A stretch of DNA of 64,000 nucleotides from Phymatolithon calcareum (GCA_977006965.1 OZ345384.1:1240001-1304000), one strand, 5' to 3'; counted from the stretch's first letter, positions 10,275-20,908 are shown. The notes: a model not told the origin generated them from the sequence alone. Made by a program: numbers and translations.

Positions 10275-10878
10275 GCGTACATCTGCAACTCGAATAGCGA
10301 TTACGTCGATTCGGTTGTCGCACCGTTGGCGTGAAAGTCAACCTCCAACCGCAGTATTGTCAAGCCGACCCCGAACGCTTCGACTGACACCAGCGCAATT
10401 CGTGCGCATGACACGACTTCGCAGTCACTGAAGAACAACACCGCCGGATTCACACGTCGTTGCACAGCCGTGGGCCGCGTAAATCTGCAACTCAAATAGC
10501 GATTACGTCGATTCGGTTGTCGCACCGTTGGCGTGAAAGTCAACCTCCAACCGCAGTATTGTCAAGCCGACCCCGAACGCTTCGACTGACACCAGCGCAA
10601 TTCGTGCACATGACACGACTTCGCAGTCACTGAAGAACAACACCGCCGGATTCACACGTCGTTGCACAGCCGTGGGCCGCGTAAATCTGCAACTCAAATA
10701 GCGATTACGTCGATTCGGTTGTCGCACCGTTGGCGTGAAAGTCAACCTCCAACCGCAGTATTGTCAAGCCGACCCCGAACGCTTCGACTGACACCAGAGC
10801 AATTCGTGCACATGACATGACTTCGCAGTCAGGGAAGAACAACACCGCTGGATTCACACGTCGTTGCGCAACCGTGGG
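10275..10878. repeat. Tandem array: three copies of a 202-bp unit
   Basis: Units begin at 10,275, 10,477 and 10,679, exactly 202 bp apart, each starting GCGTAAATCTGCAACT or a one- to two-base variant. Units 1 and 2 are almost identical; unit 3 has drifted at its right end. The equivalent place at 2,442-2,645 has one unit, so the array expanded after the NLR duplication or contracted in unit 1. Confidence 0.92.
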
Positions 10879-11668
10879 GCAGCAGCAAGCGTGGGGGTGT
10901 TGTGGACACGGTGGTGTTGGGGCGATCGTTGGATGTGGCGGGCACGTGGCGCCAACTTGTTCGGTGCACTGGCGTGGTGAAATGAAGTGGCGGTTTATTT
11001 GCTTTAGGCCGCGCCACCACCGCACCTTGTTCAGCGTGGGCAGGGTTGTGGACGGGCACTGTCGCATACGAGGCGAGCATGGCAGAGAAGAAATTGAATC
11101 TGAGTATGGACGCACGACAGATGGCGGTGGTGGAAGGTTGGCGGAGGCTATTGCGATGGTAGGGAGGGAGAGCGTTCTGTCGGTGGCAAGAAGGGCACGG
11201 TCATTGTGGTTGATGAACCTCCAATGGTGGAGTGTATGGTAATTATTGAGGACATGGCTCATTTGCGACGCAAATCAAGGTCTCATGTTTAACTTCCGCG
11301 AAGTGACGCGCGTTCGAAGCTTGGAGAGGCATTTGGCATTACGTGTCAGCATCATGAGTTGTACTGTGGAATGGGTTGACATAGGCTTTTTGTACTTCTT
11401 ATTGAATGGGCAAAATAATCAGGAGCACAGGAGACTGAGGAGGGCATGACTTTGATAACAGTGAGACAGAAATTTTTATATGGGAGGCTGCGCAGCGCGC
11501 CACAATGGGGAACCGCTTCACTAAACTTACCTTTCTTCGGTGTCAAACTACTGTGGTGTTATGCTTGAGTTAAGATCGTTCGAGCATTGAAAACGTTCAC
11601 GGATGACACGAGACAAATCGTACTTTTATGAATGATGTCGATGCGCAACGGAGGTTCTGCAACCACTA

Positions 11669-14600
11669 TTATTCATCTTTCACCACTAAATTACATATAG
11701 CGACCACACCACTATGCAGTCCACCAACAAACAACTTGCGTATTTCATTGTATTGCCAGGAATAAACAGAGCACGGAAAATTACCAAGCAACGTTTCTTC
11801 TGCGGCTATATTCGCAAAAACCGAGTTATAGTCGCTGTATACTTCTGCCGTATATGTGGGGAAAGAATCCGGCCACACATGCGGCGTTTGCTGTCCACAA
11901 CTCCGAATAATCTCCTCCGCTTCCTTGTCCGTCACTTCATAATTACTGTCCCTGTCATGCTCGCTCGATGTTTCACCTTGAGAATCACCATCACTCGACG
12001 TTTCATCTTGACAATCACACGGTCCTTGACCTGATTTCCAAACACAATTTCGCGTGTCTCGATTCCAAATGATGACTAAACCATCATCGCCTCGGGACAC
12101 AACGTGCGATCCGTTACCACTTTCACATACCGCAGCAACAATTGTCTCGTGCCCTTCCAACGCATTTCCGATTTGCTTTCCTGATTCGACGTCCCATATG
12201 CGAACAGTTTCGTCCGCCGATCCCCAAATGATCCGTTGACCATCCAAGCTGAACGAAACACATGTCACCCAATCGCTGTGACCTTGAAAAGCATTCCCAA
12301 TTTGACTAAAAGTCTCAGCGTCCCACACTCGAACGGTTTGGTCCTCTGAACCGGAGACCACTTGTCGTCCGTCATGACTGAACGAAACGGAACACACTTC
12401 ATCTGTGTGCCCTTCCATTGCGTCACCAATCTGATTGCCCGTACCCGAGTCCCACAAACATACCCTTCCATCTCCCGATCCAGACGCAATTTGAAGTCCG
12501 TCATGGCTTAACGCAACGGCTGTCACCGCTCCGGAATGTCCATGTTCAAACTCACTTGCTTCCGCTTCCACGCTTGTGTCCCAAATCCGATTAGTACCAG
12601 CGTAGCACCCGGAAATTATAGTTCCCCCGTTCGGACTAAACGCAACACTTGTCACCCAGTCGTGCACATTTGCGGATGTCCACGTATTTCTCCCACTGTT
12701 GGCGTCCCACAACCGAACAGTGCCATCCCAGGATCCTGATGCAATTTGACGTCCATCAGGACTGAATCTAACACAATTCACCCAATCTGTGTGTCCTTCA
12801 AACGGCTCACCGATACTCGTCCATGTCCCTGTGTCCCATACACGAATTGTATTGTCACCTGACCCCGTCACCAACCGTTGGCCTGTTCCACTGAATGCAA
12901 CAGAACTTATGCAATCCCCGTGCGCGTCGGTATCTTCGAAAATAGAATTCCCAGTGCAACTGTCCACAACTTTCAGTGTTCCATCCTCCAGACCGATTGC
13001 AACCCATTGGTCGTCATTCGAAACGGCGACACGCCAAACACTGCACTGCTGTAGGAATTCTCCAATCTCTTCACCGCTGCTCGCCTCCCAAATCATCAAC
13101 TTCCCATCACCACCGCACGAAAATATCTTCTCCCCATCGCTGCTCACAACAACGTCCCTCACCCAATCGCTGTGCCCTTCGAGAACACGTACTGGCGACT
13201 CAGTTGTCTCCCATTCCCAGATTGCGATCGAATTATCATCCGACCCAGAGACAATCGTTTTTGATGTAGCAGCAAACGATACGCAAAATACACGGCCAAT
13301 GTGTCCTTCCAGCCGCTTCAATATGTCACCTGTCGACGCATCTGCGACTACAATACCACGGCCTTCTCCTGATGCGATAAAACGTCCACATGGAGAGTAA
13401 TCAACTGTCCAGCACACTTCTCCAACGGGGATCTCCATGATCTGTGCGCTCCGCGGATCTGGGAAAAACGAGTTCACCGGTCGCAAATACGGCTTTGGTG
13501 TGTGCCATTCCACGCTTTTCAAGTACGCGTCCACAACTGCGTTCTCCTTCCTTATGTTGAACAGCCGTCCACACACTTGGAACTGAAACGCTCGATGCCC
13601 TTCCTTTACTCTTCCCCACGACAATCGTATCGCTTTCCAAACCAATTCAAAGCTATGTCTCACTCGTTGTGGAATAACTTCATCCCCAACCGTCAGCAAA
13701 CAATCAAATTCCGATTTCAGTACCAACATCCCACCCATCCTACCACGTACATGTGTCCAACGTCCATCCAACAAAAGAGCTCCAAGCTCCATCATCAAAT
13801 CTCCACACATCAGGTGTCTGGCAAGTTCCACAAGAATATATCCGTCCTCTTCCACCGACCACCATGCTCTCGGTTTGTGCTCCAACAAATTTCGCTCAAA
13901 TGAATCATCTTGATCTCCAATCAATGAATCTCCACTTGTCCTCGGTTCCGGTTCCACATATCCGTGCAGAAGCCGTCTGTGCCATACCGAGCTTGTCTTC
14001 GTTGTTTCCGCCTGTCCTTTACAAAACTCCAATTGCAGATCATGCAACATCACACCACCTTCTTTCCCCCGCCCTTCTGCATCTTCCTGAAAAGTCAGCT
14101 TACAAAGACTCAACCCGCTCAAAAGCCGTACAACCTCCAACGCAAAATCTTCCTCCACCTTCCACATTCGACTCAGCACCGAAATCGGAACCCAAGCTTG
14201 GTTTCGCAACACGCACAGACTTGTGTACAGATCGGCAATGCAATATCCGCCGCCAACAGTTTTAGCCGTATTCAGCTCCGCAAAGTCAACTTCAAGTACT
14301 TCAAGGCTCAGCGAGAGTCCTGCGTTTAAACTATTGCCTTCTGGACCCTTCACTTTCCCAATATCTGTTCTTCGCTTCTCCAGTCGCCATGCGTACTCGT
14401 GGCATGCATCTTCAAAGTCCTCTCGTTCTTCTTCCAGGCGAGCAACTGTGCACCCGGCCACTGCCAGCGCTATCGGCAGTCCCCCACATATAGTAAGGAT
14501 CGGCACTATACTTCTTCTTAACTCGTCGGTGACTTCTGGAAGACTCTTTTTCGTCGAAGCCCGTGTCGCATGCATCATGAATATGTTCATAGACGCTGGT

Positions 14601-15760
14601 CCAAGCGGAGCCCTTGGAGCAAAGTCAACAGTGTTCCCAGCAACACGTGCAATTGACCTACTCCTGGTGGTTACGGCCATTCGACTATCGGAGCAACATC
14701 TTAACAGCTGCCGAAGATCCTTCAAGAACCCCGTCTCGCTGTTTTTCGTAGGCCATAGATCGTCCACAAGAAACAGGCACACTCTTCCGGCGAACCACGA
14801 CACTGCATAATCCACAGCTTCCCGAAGCGACTTGGAGGTTTCCACGGCACATACAGATGACGATGCCCCTGTAACACGCATTATTTTCGCCACTTCTCCT
14901 CTTGCCGTTAAGAACGTTGCTTTTTCACCGAGAACCATGTATTGGATTCCGTCTGGAAAACGGGTGCAAATGTCAGCATCAAACGCAAGTCCCTGTAATG
15001 CTATTGTCTTCCCAACTCCCGCCATTCCAACCACACCGTGCGCAGGCGTAATCACCCCACCCGTACTCACTCCAGTCGCCGCAGTCACTGTGGACGAAGA
15101 GTTCGACGATAAAATGGATTCCTTCAACATTCCTTCGGGAGTACACGCCTTTCCATCCTCATCCTTAGCATCAAAATTCAGGGTTGTGCCTAGGGGGAGT
15201 TGCAGCGTGCTTGCTCCCACGTGATACACTTCTTTCTCATTACCGGTCATTCCCATGTTGTCGAGCTTGGTGACAACCACATCATGCCGTTCTTGAATGT
15301 TCTCTTCTGTGACGAACGTCGCAATCAGACTTCCCAGCTTGGTCGAGGCACTTTGCACCTGCTGTTGAACGTCTTTCATGGTGTCGTCAAAAGATGTGGC
15401 TCGGATTACTCGACGAAACCAAGACTTGAATTTGGACGATGCGCCACCTTTTTTTCCCTTAAACGCCTTTGCGCAACCCTCCTCCAAGGTTGAGTCGCAG
15501 TTCTTGAGAATGTCGCGCACGGACGTAACTTCTTCCAGGAAGGCAGCACGGATGCGAGTAGGGGCGGAAGCTGGCGCCGATTCAAGATGTGTCTCCACAT
15601 CTCCTATTTGTCGCATCAGCTTGTCGAGATCATCGGTCAACCCTTGGAAGGTGCCAGGTCCCTGGTTAACGTTGTCAATTCGCGTCTTGATGCTATTTAC
15701 AGCATAACGCACTTCCGCGATGATGCCAGCTATGGAGGCTACGGCGCCGACGATTTCCAT
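11669..15760 (-). CDS. NB-ARC/WD40 STAND receptor, paralogue 2 (NLR-like)
   Basis: Predicted 1,363 residues from the ATG at 15760 (MEIVGAVASIAGIIAEVRYA). Architecture matches paralogue 1: helical N-terminal domain, NB-ARC with GMAGVGKT near residue 242, LFLVDDLW, TTR, GLPIAL and LHDL motifs, about 11 WD40 blades, and a conserved tail. It is a mosaic. The first ~200 codons are almost identical to paralogue 3, whereas the NB-ARC core (14,313-14,826) is base-identical to paralogue 1. WD40 differences fall mainly at predicted surface positions (for example GHIGRVFCV where paralogue 1 has GHTDYVRRV). One blade reads GCYAGTNRIWD, breaking the usual D-x-T pattern. I see no frameshift or stop, so it is probably functional. 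Confidence 0.92.
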   Translation of the reverse strand: MEIVGAVASIAGIIAEVRYAVNSIKTRIDNVNQGPGTFQGLTDDLDKLMRQIGDVETHLESAPASAPTRIRAAFLEEVTSVRDILKNCDSTLEEGCAKAFKGKKGGASSKFKSWFRRVIRATSFDDTMKDVQQQVQSASTKLGSLIATFVTEENIQERHDVVVTKLDNMGMTGNEKEVYHVGASTLQLPLGTTLNFDAKDEDGKACTPEGMLKESILSSNSSSTVTAATGVSTGGVITPAHGVVGMAGVGKTIALQGLAFDADICTRFPDGIQYMVLGEKATFLTARGEVAKIMRVTGASSSVCAVETSKSLREAVDYAVSWFAGRVCLFLVDDLWPTKNSETGFLKDLRQLLRCCSDSRMAVTTRSRSIARVAGNTVDFAPRAPLGPASMNIFMMHATRASTKKSLPEVTDELRRSIVPILTICGGLPIALAVAGCTVARLEEEREDFEDACHEYAWRLEKRRTDIGKVKGPEGNSLNAGLSLSLEVLEVDFAELNTAKTVGGGYCIADLYTSLCVLRNQAWVPISVLSRMWKVEEDFALEVVRLLSGLSLCKLTFQEDAEGRGKEGGVMLHDLQLEFCKGQAETTKTSSVWHRRLLHGYVEPEPRTSGDSLIGDQDDSFERNLLEHKPRAWWSVEEDGYILVELARHLMCGDLMMELGALLLDGRWTHVRGRMGGMLVLKSEFDCLLTVGDEVIPQRVRHSFELVWKAIRLSWGRVKEGHRAFQFQVCGRLFNIRKENAVVDAYLKSVEWHTPKPYLRPVNSFFPDPRSAQIMEIPVGEVCWTVDYSPCGRFIASGEGRGIVVADASTGDILKRLEGHIGRVFCVSFAATSKTIVSGSDDNSIAIWEWETTESPVRVLEGHSDWVRDVVVSSDGEKIFSCGGDGKLMIWEASSGEEIGEFLQQCSVWRVAVSNDDQWVAIGLEDGTLKVVDSCTGNSIFEDTDAHGDCISSVAFSGTGQRLVTGSGDNTIRVWDTGTWTSIGEPFEGHTDWVNCVRFSPDGRQIASGSWDGTVRLWDANSGRNTWTSANVHDWVTSVAFSPNGGTIISGCYAGTNRIWDTSVEAEASEFEHGHSGAVTAVALSHDGLQIASGSGDGRVCLWDSGTGNQIGDAMEGHTDEVCSVSFSHDGRQVVSGSEDQTVRVWDAETFSQIGNAFQGHSDWVTCVSFSLDGQRIIWGSADETVRIWDVESGKQIGNALEGHETIVAAVCESGNGSHVVSRGDDGLVIIWNRDTRNCVWKSGQGPCDCQDETSSDGDSQGETSSEHDRDSNYEVTDKEAEEIIRSCGQQTPHVWPDSFPTYTAEVYSDYNSVFANIAAEETLLGNFPCSVYSWQYNEIRKLFVGGLHSGVVAICNLVVKDE

Positions 15761-15981
15761 GTCGATGTCGCCTACACGGTGGACTGCAGCTGGTTCGGCG
15801 GAAACGGTGGAGTCGGTAGAGGTAGGCGGCGTTGTTGCTCGGGGCCTTACAGTATGTCCGAAGTGGAGATCGCGGCCTACAACCACACCGTAATAAATCT
15901 ACATTCCACGTTTTGTGCTTGTTGGTATCATACAGTACTACAGTATCACTATGATAGTGAGGTACAGTATTTGCGTTGCCA

Positions 15982-16028
15982 AAGCCGTTACACACAGACT
16001 CCATAATGAAGTCTGTGTGCAACGGCTT
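15982..16028. repeat. Inverted repeat (19-bp arms, 9-nt loop) in the NLR2 promoter
   Basis: The arm AAGCCGTTACACACAGACT faces AGTCTGTGTGCAACGGCTT with one mismatch. NLR3 retains only one arm at the equivalent place (about 22,608-22,629), so the hairpin was either gained in NLR2 or half lost in NLR3. Confidence 0.85.
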
Positions 16029-16055
16029 AGACTCGAGTCCAAGCCGTTATCAGAT

Positions 16056-16075
16056 CTGATATTTTTATGAAACTG
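16056..16075 (-). promoter_or_regulatory. Shared NLR upstream element, copy 2
   Basis: Exact CAGTTTCATAAAAATATCAG on the gene strand, about 300 bp before the NLR2 ATG. Homology between duplication units ends here. Confidence 0.5.
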
Positions 16076-16135
16076 TCTGCAACAGTAAAGGAGAATCTCG
16101 CGACAGATCGATCCCCTTTCACAAGTTTGTCTATA

Positions 16136-16492
16136 CAGGGGAATGTTATGGGGGGGAGTAACACTGATTTTTTTTGTTTCAAAACTTGTCTGCAAAAGCA
16201 TGACATTGATGTGCCGGCAAAAATTATGAGTTCAGGCTGTATCAATAATAACTCTTGTTTACAGAATATTTCTATTGTTTTTCACCACAAAATCGAATAC
16301 TGCAACGAGAGCGACCGCTACATTGGCAACTGCCAATGTTCCGGGAACGAGGGCCATATTTTCAGCTTTCATTCTTCTTTTTATGAAGCAATTAATCTCT
16401 GCAAAATTATATCAAACACACACTATAGACGCAAATCCAAAAAATCGGTATGATAAGGGGTTCGTGTTACTCCCCCCCATAACACTCCCCTG
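16136..16492. mobile_element. MITE-like element with 29-bp terminal inverted repeats
   Basis: The left end 16,136-16,164 begins CAGGGGAATGTTATGGG and the right end 16,464-16,492 is its reverse complement with one mismatch. The element is 357 bp with an AT-rich interior and no transposase ORF. A 7-bp direct repeat GTCTATA flanks it directly (16,129-16,135 and 16,493-16,499). CAGGGG termini are typical of hAT-type elements, though those make 8-bp target duplications. It lies about 60 bp beyond the NLR2 promoter element and is absent from the other NLR units. Confidence 0.85.
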
Positions 16493-16499
16493 GTCTATA

Positions 16500-17173
16500 T
16501 CAACGTAACAAAAATATCTCCGAAATTGAAGGTTGGGCTCATGTTTTCTACGAGAAAGTATTCCGCAAATGGAGTATTCCATAAACCTTTAATTTTAGTT
16601 TAATTTAGGGCAGGTGTATACTGTATACAGAAAAGACAGGATACTCCAAAATGAGGCGCCAATTATCGAGGACTGGGTTTCATTTTCGGCACATCTAAAA
16701 ATTATTTCTGGCAATGTACAGCTGCGCATTGCGCCTTCTGTGCACGAGAACGACGCCACTCTTCTTGCCTTTAAAATTTTCTGCTCTCAGCTACTTAGCG
16801 TACGTTCTAATGAACTTTAGTTCAAAAACTTCATGAGGGCAGTCGGCGAAATATGTGACGCAGCACAGCTGCTGTCCGACCCTGAACGAGCCATTGCTTG
16901 TTCGTGTATTTGCTCCAGCCCGATCAATCGGGCTGGGGTAAATAAAAAAGGTATGATAGTTTTCCAAATTCGCGGAACATGTGTACTGTATGACATACAG
17001 TAGAATTTTATCTGCCATGTGGACACCTGTACAGCTCTATCAGCCATGTTGATCTTATCGCCGCCGGAGCGTGTGAAGTCAATTGATTCTGACTGTCGTC
17101 GGCGACACAAGAAAACGTAGTCGAGAAGAGACGCAAAGCTCTTCCAAAGCCGTCGTTTCAGACACCTGCAGCT
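16500..17173. other. Spacer upstream of NOG1
   Basis: No coding region seen. It contains the palindromic word TGTATACTGTATACA near 16,615 and further TACTGTA words near 16,983. It presumably includes the NOG1 promoter, but I cannot place a TATA box with confidence. Confidence 0.4.
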
Positions 17174-19168
17174 ATGGTGCTGTATAATTTCAAGGGGCTC
17201 GTCGTTGTGCCTACTGCTCCTGCCCTGGTCGACTATGCTCTGTCGAAGACACAGCGGCGGACTCCTACTGTCGTGCACAAGGGGTATGCCATAGGCCGTA
17301 TCCGCGACTTTTACATGCGCAAGGTCAAATTTACCCAGCAACTTATTCACGACAAGCTTACCACTATCCTTGAAGATTTCCCGCGTTTTGACGACCTCCA
17401 TCCTTTTTACGCGGACTTGCTGAATGTGCTCTACGACCGCGACCATTACAAACTAGCGCTCGGCCAACTTTCCACCGCTCGAACTCTGGTTGACGGCATT
17501 GCGCGTGACTATGTCCGTCTCCTTAAATTCGGTGACTCTTTGTATCGTTGCAAATGCCTCAAGCGTGCCGCACTCGGTCGGATGTGTACCCTCGTGCTTC
17601 GACACAAGAAGAATCTCGCGTATCTTGAGGAGGTTCGTCAGCATCTCGCCCGCCTCCCTTCCATCGACCCCACGACGAGAACCTTGCTCATCGCTGGCTT
17701 CCCGAACGTTGGTAAGAGCTCCTTCATCAACAAGGTCACACGCGCTGATGTTGACGTTCAACCATACGCATTCACGACAAAGAGCCTGTTTGTCGGCCAT
17801 TGCGATTACAAGTATTCGCGCTGGCAAGTGATCGACACGCCTGGAATTCTAGACCATGAACTGCAGCAGCGCAATACGATTGAGATGCAGAGTATTACTG
17901 CGCTCGCGCATCTGCGGGCAAGCATTTTGTTCTTCATTGATCCCAGCGAAGAATGCGGCTATACTCTGAAGAAGCAACTGTCGCTGTTTGAAAGTATAAT
18001 GCCGCTTTTCGCAAACAAGCCCATAATCGTGGTCGCAAACAAAACAGATCTAGGCTGGGAGCAAAAGCTCGGGGAGGATGGTGAGAAAACATTCGCCAAA
18101 TTCACCTCAAACGGCGTTGCTACGCTGATGAAGATGTCTGCCCTTGATGAGACCGGGGTGTCGGATGTAAAGAATAAGGCTTGTGAACTTTTGTTGGCGG
18201 CGCGGATCGAATCCAAACTCAAGGGCCGCAAGGTGCAGGGCGCATTGAACAGGCTTCATCTTGCTACTCCCAAAGCCGTATCCGCTGGCCGAACAGCGAA
18301 CATCCCTGCTACCGTGCTCAAGAAGCGCGCAGAAGAGGCGAACGGAGTCGAGCCCATGGGCGATTCGATCGGCATGGACACCGAAATGGCCGATGCAGCA
18401 CCGAAAAGACGTCTAGAGCGCGACATTCAGGAGGAGAACGGCGGTGCTGGTGTATACTCCATGGATTGGCGGAAGCTGTACGACCTCAAAAAGAAAGAGT
18501 GGAACTACGACGTTATGCCGGAGATTATGGACGGGAAGAACATTGCCGACTTTATCGATCCGGACATCGAAGCGAAATTGGCCGCTCTGGAGCGCGAAGA
18601 GGATGCGCGCGAAGCGGTGCGGGACGTGGAGAATGACGCTGAGGTTGGCGGCTACCGACTTCTTACTGCAGAAGAACTCGCCACTGTGGCCGATATCAAA
18701 GAGAAGAAGGCGCTACTCAAGGCGGCGTCTGCGCGCGAGAGCAATGTTCGTGGAAACCGTGGTATTATCGAGCGCAACAAACTGCCGGTCCCTCGTGAGC
18801 GCCTCGAGCGGTCGCTGGAGGCTCTTGGCGTCCCTCACGCGGACGCCGCGGGTGTCGTTGACTGCGCGGTTGCTCGTACTGGGCGCAAGCGGTCGCGGTC
18901 GGAAAATCGGTCCGTGTCCATTGCTCGCAGCGAGAGTGCGAAGCGCATCCGATCATCATCGCGGGCTCGGTCGGTTAGCGTTGCTCCTGGCGAGGGATTC
19001 AAGGATGTGACGCAGAAGAAACAAGCATTGGAGAAGTCGCGCAAGAAATTGCGTGCTGGTGTTGCGAGAAACGCGAAGAAGGGAGAGGCGGATCGATCAA
19101 TCCCGACGCTCATGCCGAAGCATCTCTACTCTGGGAAACGAGGAATTGGGAAGACGGATCGAAGATAG
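17174..19168 (+). CDS. NOG1: Nucleolar GTP-binding protein 1 (NOG1/GTPBP4)
   Basis: A 664-residue GTPase for 60S ribosomal subunit assembly in the nucleolus. The N-terminal NOG1 helical domain starts MVLYNFKGLVVVPTAPALVD. The G domain has G1 GFPNVGKS (175-182), G3 DTPG (221-224) and G4 NKTD (289-292). The C-terminal half is highly charged and ends in a Lys/Arg-rich tail with KRSRSENRS-like basic-serine runs suited to nucleolar localisation. Length is close to the yeast and human proteins (roughly 630-650). The ATG at 17174 directly precedes the conserved start of the family and no intron is needed. It is a single-copy housekeeping gene embedded between NLR2 and NLR3. Confidence 0.97.
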   Translation: MVLYNFKGLVVVPTAPALVDYALSKTQRRTPTVVHKGYAIGRIRDFYMRKVKFTQQLIHDKLTTILEDFPRFDDLHPFYADLLNVLYDRDHYKLALGQLSTARTLVDGIARDYVRLLKFGDSLYRCKCLKRAALGRMCTLVLRHKKNLAYLEEVRQHLARLPSIDPTTRTLLIAGFPNVGKSSFINKVTRADVDVQPYAFTTKSLFVGHCDYKYSRWQVIDTPGILDHELQQRNTIEMQSITALAHLRASILFFIDPSEECGYTLKKQLSLFESIMPLFANKPIIVVANKTDLGWEQKLGEDGEKTFAKFTSNGVATLMKMSALDETGVSDVKNKACELLLAARIESKLKGRKVQGALNRLHLATPKAVSAGRTANIPATVLKKRAEEANGVEPMGDSIGMDTEMADAAPKRRLERDIQEENGGAGVYSMDWRKLYDLKKKEWNYDVMPEIMDGKNIADFIDPDIEAKLAALEREEDAREAVRDVENDAEVGGYRLLTAEELATVADIKEKKALLKAASARESNVRGNRGIIERNKLPVPRERLERSLEALGVPHADAAGVVDCAVARTGRKRSRSENRSVSIARSESAKRIRSSSRARSVSVAPGEGFKDVTQKKQALEKSRKKLRAGVARNAKKGEADRSIPTLMPKHLYSGKRGIGKTDRR

Positions 19169-19660
19169 GCTTGCTTGCTAAACTTTTTTTACTAAACTAG
19201 TGTAGGTTTTTTTAAAACTTTGGAAATATTTTAAGATTTCGAAAAATGTCTAAAAATCTACAAAAATATGACCGTGAATTCAGAAATTTTGAGGATTCCC
19301 GGAGCTTCCTGTGTCATAAACTACCATATTCTAATAGGACGAGCTATTTCCTATGATACCCCAATCAACTCAGGATTTTTGAAATCGAAGCATCCAGTAG
19401 ATATTTCGCAAAATATCTGGCTCGGCAAAATCGAAAAAATATCTCGCGGCCTCAACCCGTCAATCACAACGTCACTGCACAGTAAGCAGGGGGAGACCGC
19501 CACCACAACCAAATGTTGAATTTCATAAAAATAAAGACAAAATAAGCTTTTAAGTATCCGCCTCCTTGGGACTTCTGGCGACGTACATATCTCCCGCAGC
19601 CAATCACAGAAAGCGATTCTGCTGATCGTCACGTGGACGACCAGCGTACGTATCATAGAA

Positions 19661-20908
19661 ATGCAGCCAGCCCACGAGGGGCTGCAACCATATTCTCATC
19701 GCCCTTGCGTGCTAAATTTTGCTCCAAGCTCCAGCTCTGGTATAGTACGGCACAAAAGCGTGTTGACATTCACGCTCCCGCATGACCGTAAGAACAACTC
19801 GGCGTCTACAACAGCCGCCAATTTCCAGGACAGTCAGCATCATCACATTCATCCGGTTCCAGTTATGGCCGTCGATGGCACCACCAGGCTGAGTGCGAAG
19901 CGTTCGCGAGCCGACTCGCTAGACCCGCTGCCTGCACCGGCAAAGCGAGCACGGGGGCAAGTTGCCAGTGACAGTATCCCGAAGAGAGAACATGACACGA
20001 CGGATGACATCTCCGAATGTACCATCTATTGCGCTTCACCGATGACCACCCCTTGCATGTCTAACACGTCATCTCCCAGTTCTCCCTCTTCCACCACACT
20101 CTGTGTCCGAACAACGCCTAAGCTGTTCTTACCGGATGAAGTCCTCGTCTCCGTGCTCCGCTTCGTGCGATCCGCATCCGCACTGGCGCGTCTCCGCGCC
20201 GTCTGCAAGCGCTGGCGCTCCGTGATTGACGCCAACGCCGCAGTCTGGCGCAACGCGTCATTTCACGGAGCTGTTTTCTCTCGCCCCGTAATCGCCGCCC
20301 CGTCCCCGGTCATCACGGACGGCGACGGAGCTCACGCCCCCTGCAGAGGGAGTGCGCACGGTCGAGTGGCGCTCACACTCGGTCCGCGAGCTGGGCGCGC
20401 CTCCGTTGCACTGGCTGCGGATGCCGGGAATGAATGGGCGCAGTTTCTTCATACCGCCATATTCATCGGAGAGCCCCTTAGAGCCATCACTGTGCCGCAA
20501 CCAGATGCCACGTTTCTGGTCGGCGGTATGCGACGCACGCAGACGCGGTCGCATCCGCCGTGGCAGGGTGATGGGAACGGTCGCAGAAGTTTGAGACGGG
20601 GGAGACAGCGGTCGGGATCGTGGGTTGTGGTGCATGCCGCGCGCAATATTGCTTCGCCGGGAGGGATGGTCGAACAGTCGGTCAATTTACTCCCGCGTGG
20701 AGCTGTGGTTGGCATGATACATGTGCGCAGAGCGCAGGCGGTGAAGATTAGCGGTGGATTGACGGTTGGGGAACAGAGTGTGTGGGCGTGGGAGATTGAC
20801 CGACATGTGAAACTTGTGCGTCCGATGCGATGCGCGGGGTTTGTTGGGTTGTGGACGATGTCGGAATATATGACGGAGTTCTTTGTGCGTGCGCTGCACT
20901 CGCAATGA
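19661..20908 (+). CDS. F-box protein
   Basis: A 415-residue protein from the first ATG; an internal ATG at 19865 (MAVDGTTRLSAKRSRADS) is an equally plausible start. An F-box lies at about residues 155-200 (LFLPDEVLVSVLRFV, then LRAVCKRWRSVI and AVWRNASFHG), matching the Leu-Pro-x-Glu...Cys-x-x-Trp pattern that binds SKP1 in SCF ubiquitin ligases. A bipartite basic segment precedes it (KRSRADSLDPLPAPAKRARG), suggesting nuclear localisation. The C-terminal ~200 residues have no repeat type I recognise (no LRR, Kelch or WD motifs), so the substrate is unknown. It is co-oriented with NOG1, 490 bp downstream. Confidence 0.8.
   Translation: MQPAHEGLQPYSHRPCVLNFAPSSSSGIVRHKSVLTFTLPHDRKNNSASTTAANFQDSQHHHIHPVPVMAVDGTTRLSAKRSRADSLDPLPAPAKRARGQVASDSIPKREHDTTDDISECTIYCASPMTTPCMSNTSSPSSPSSTTLCVRTTPKLFLPDEVLVSVLRFVRSASALARLRAVCKRWRSVIDANAAVWRNASFHGAVFSRPVIAAPSPVITDGDGAHAPCRGSAHGRVALTLGPRAGRASVALAADAGNEWAQFLHTAIFIGEPLRAITVPQPDATFLVGGMRRTQTRSHPPWQGDGNGRRSLRRGRQRSGSWVVVHAARNIASPGGMVEQSVNLLPRGAVVGMIHVRRAQAVKISGGLTVGEQSVWAWEIDRHVKLVRPMRCAGFVGLWTMSEYMTEFFVRALHSQ

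Larger units (their letters stand above)
8882..16075. repeat. Segmental duplication unit 2 (NLR2 plus its downstream flank)
   Basis: Counterpart of 1,485-7,732. It carries extra sequence at 8,971-9,345 and a threefold 202-bp array. Homology ends just beyond the shared promoter element at 16,056-16,075. Confidence 0.8.

Noticed and set aside
16817-17446. 209-codon minus-strand frame overlapping the NOG1 start
   Set aside because: More than half lies opposite the conserved NOG1 N-terminus; the rest has no motif.
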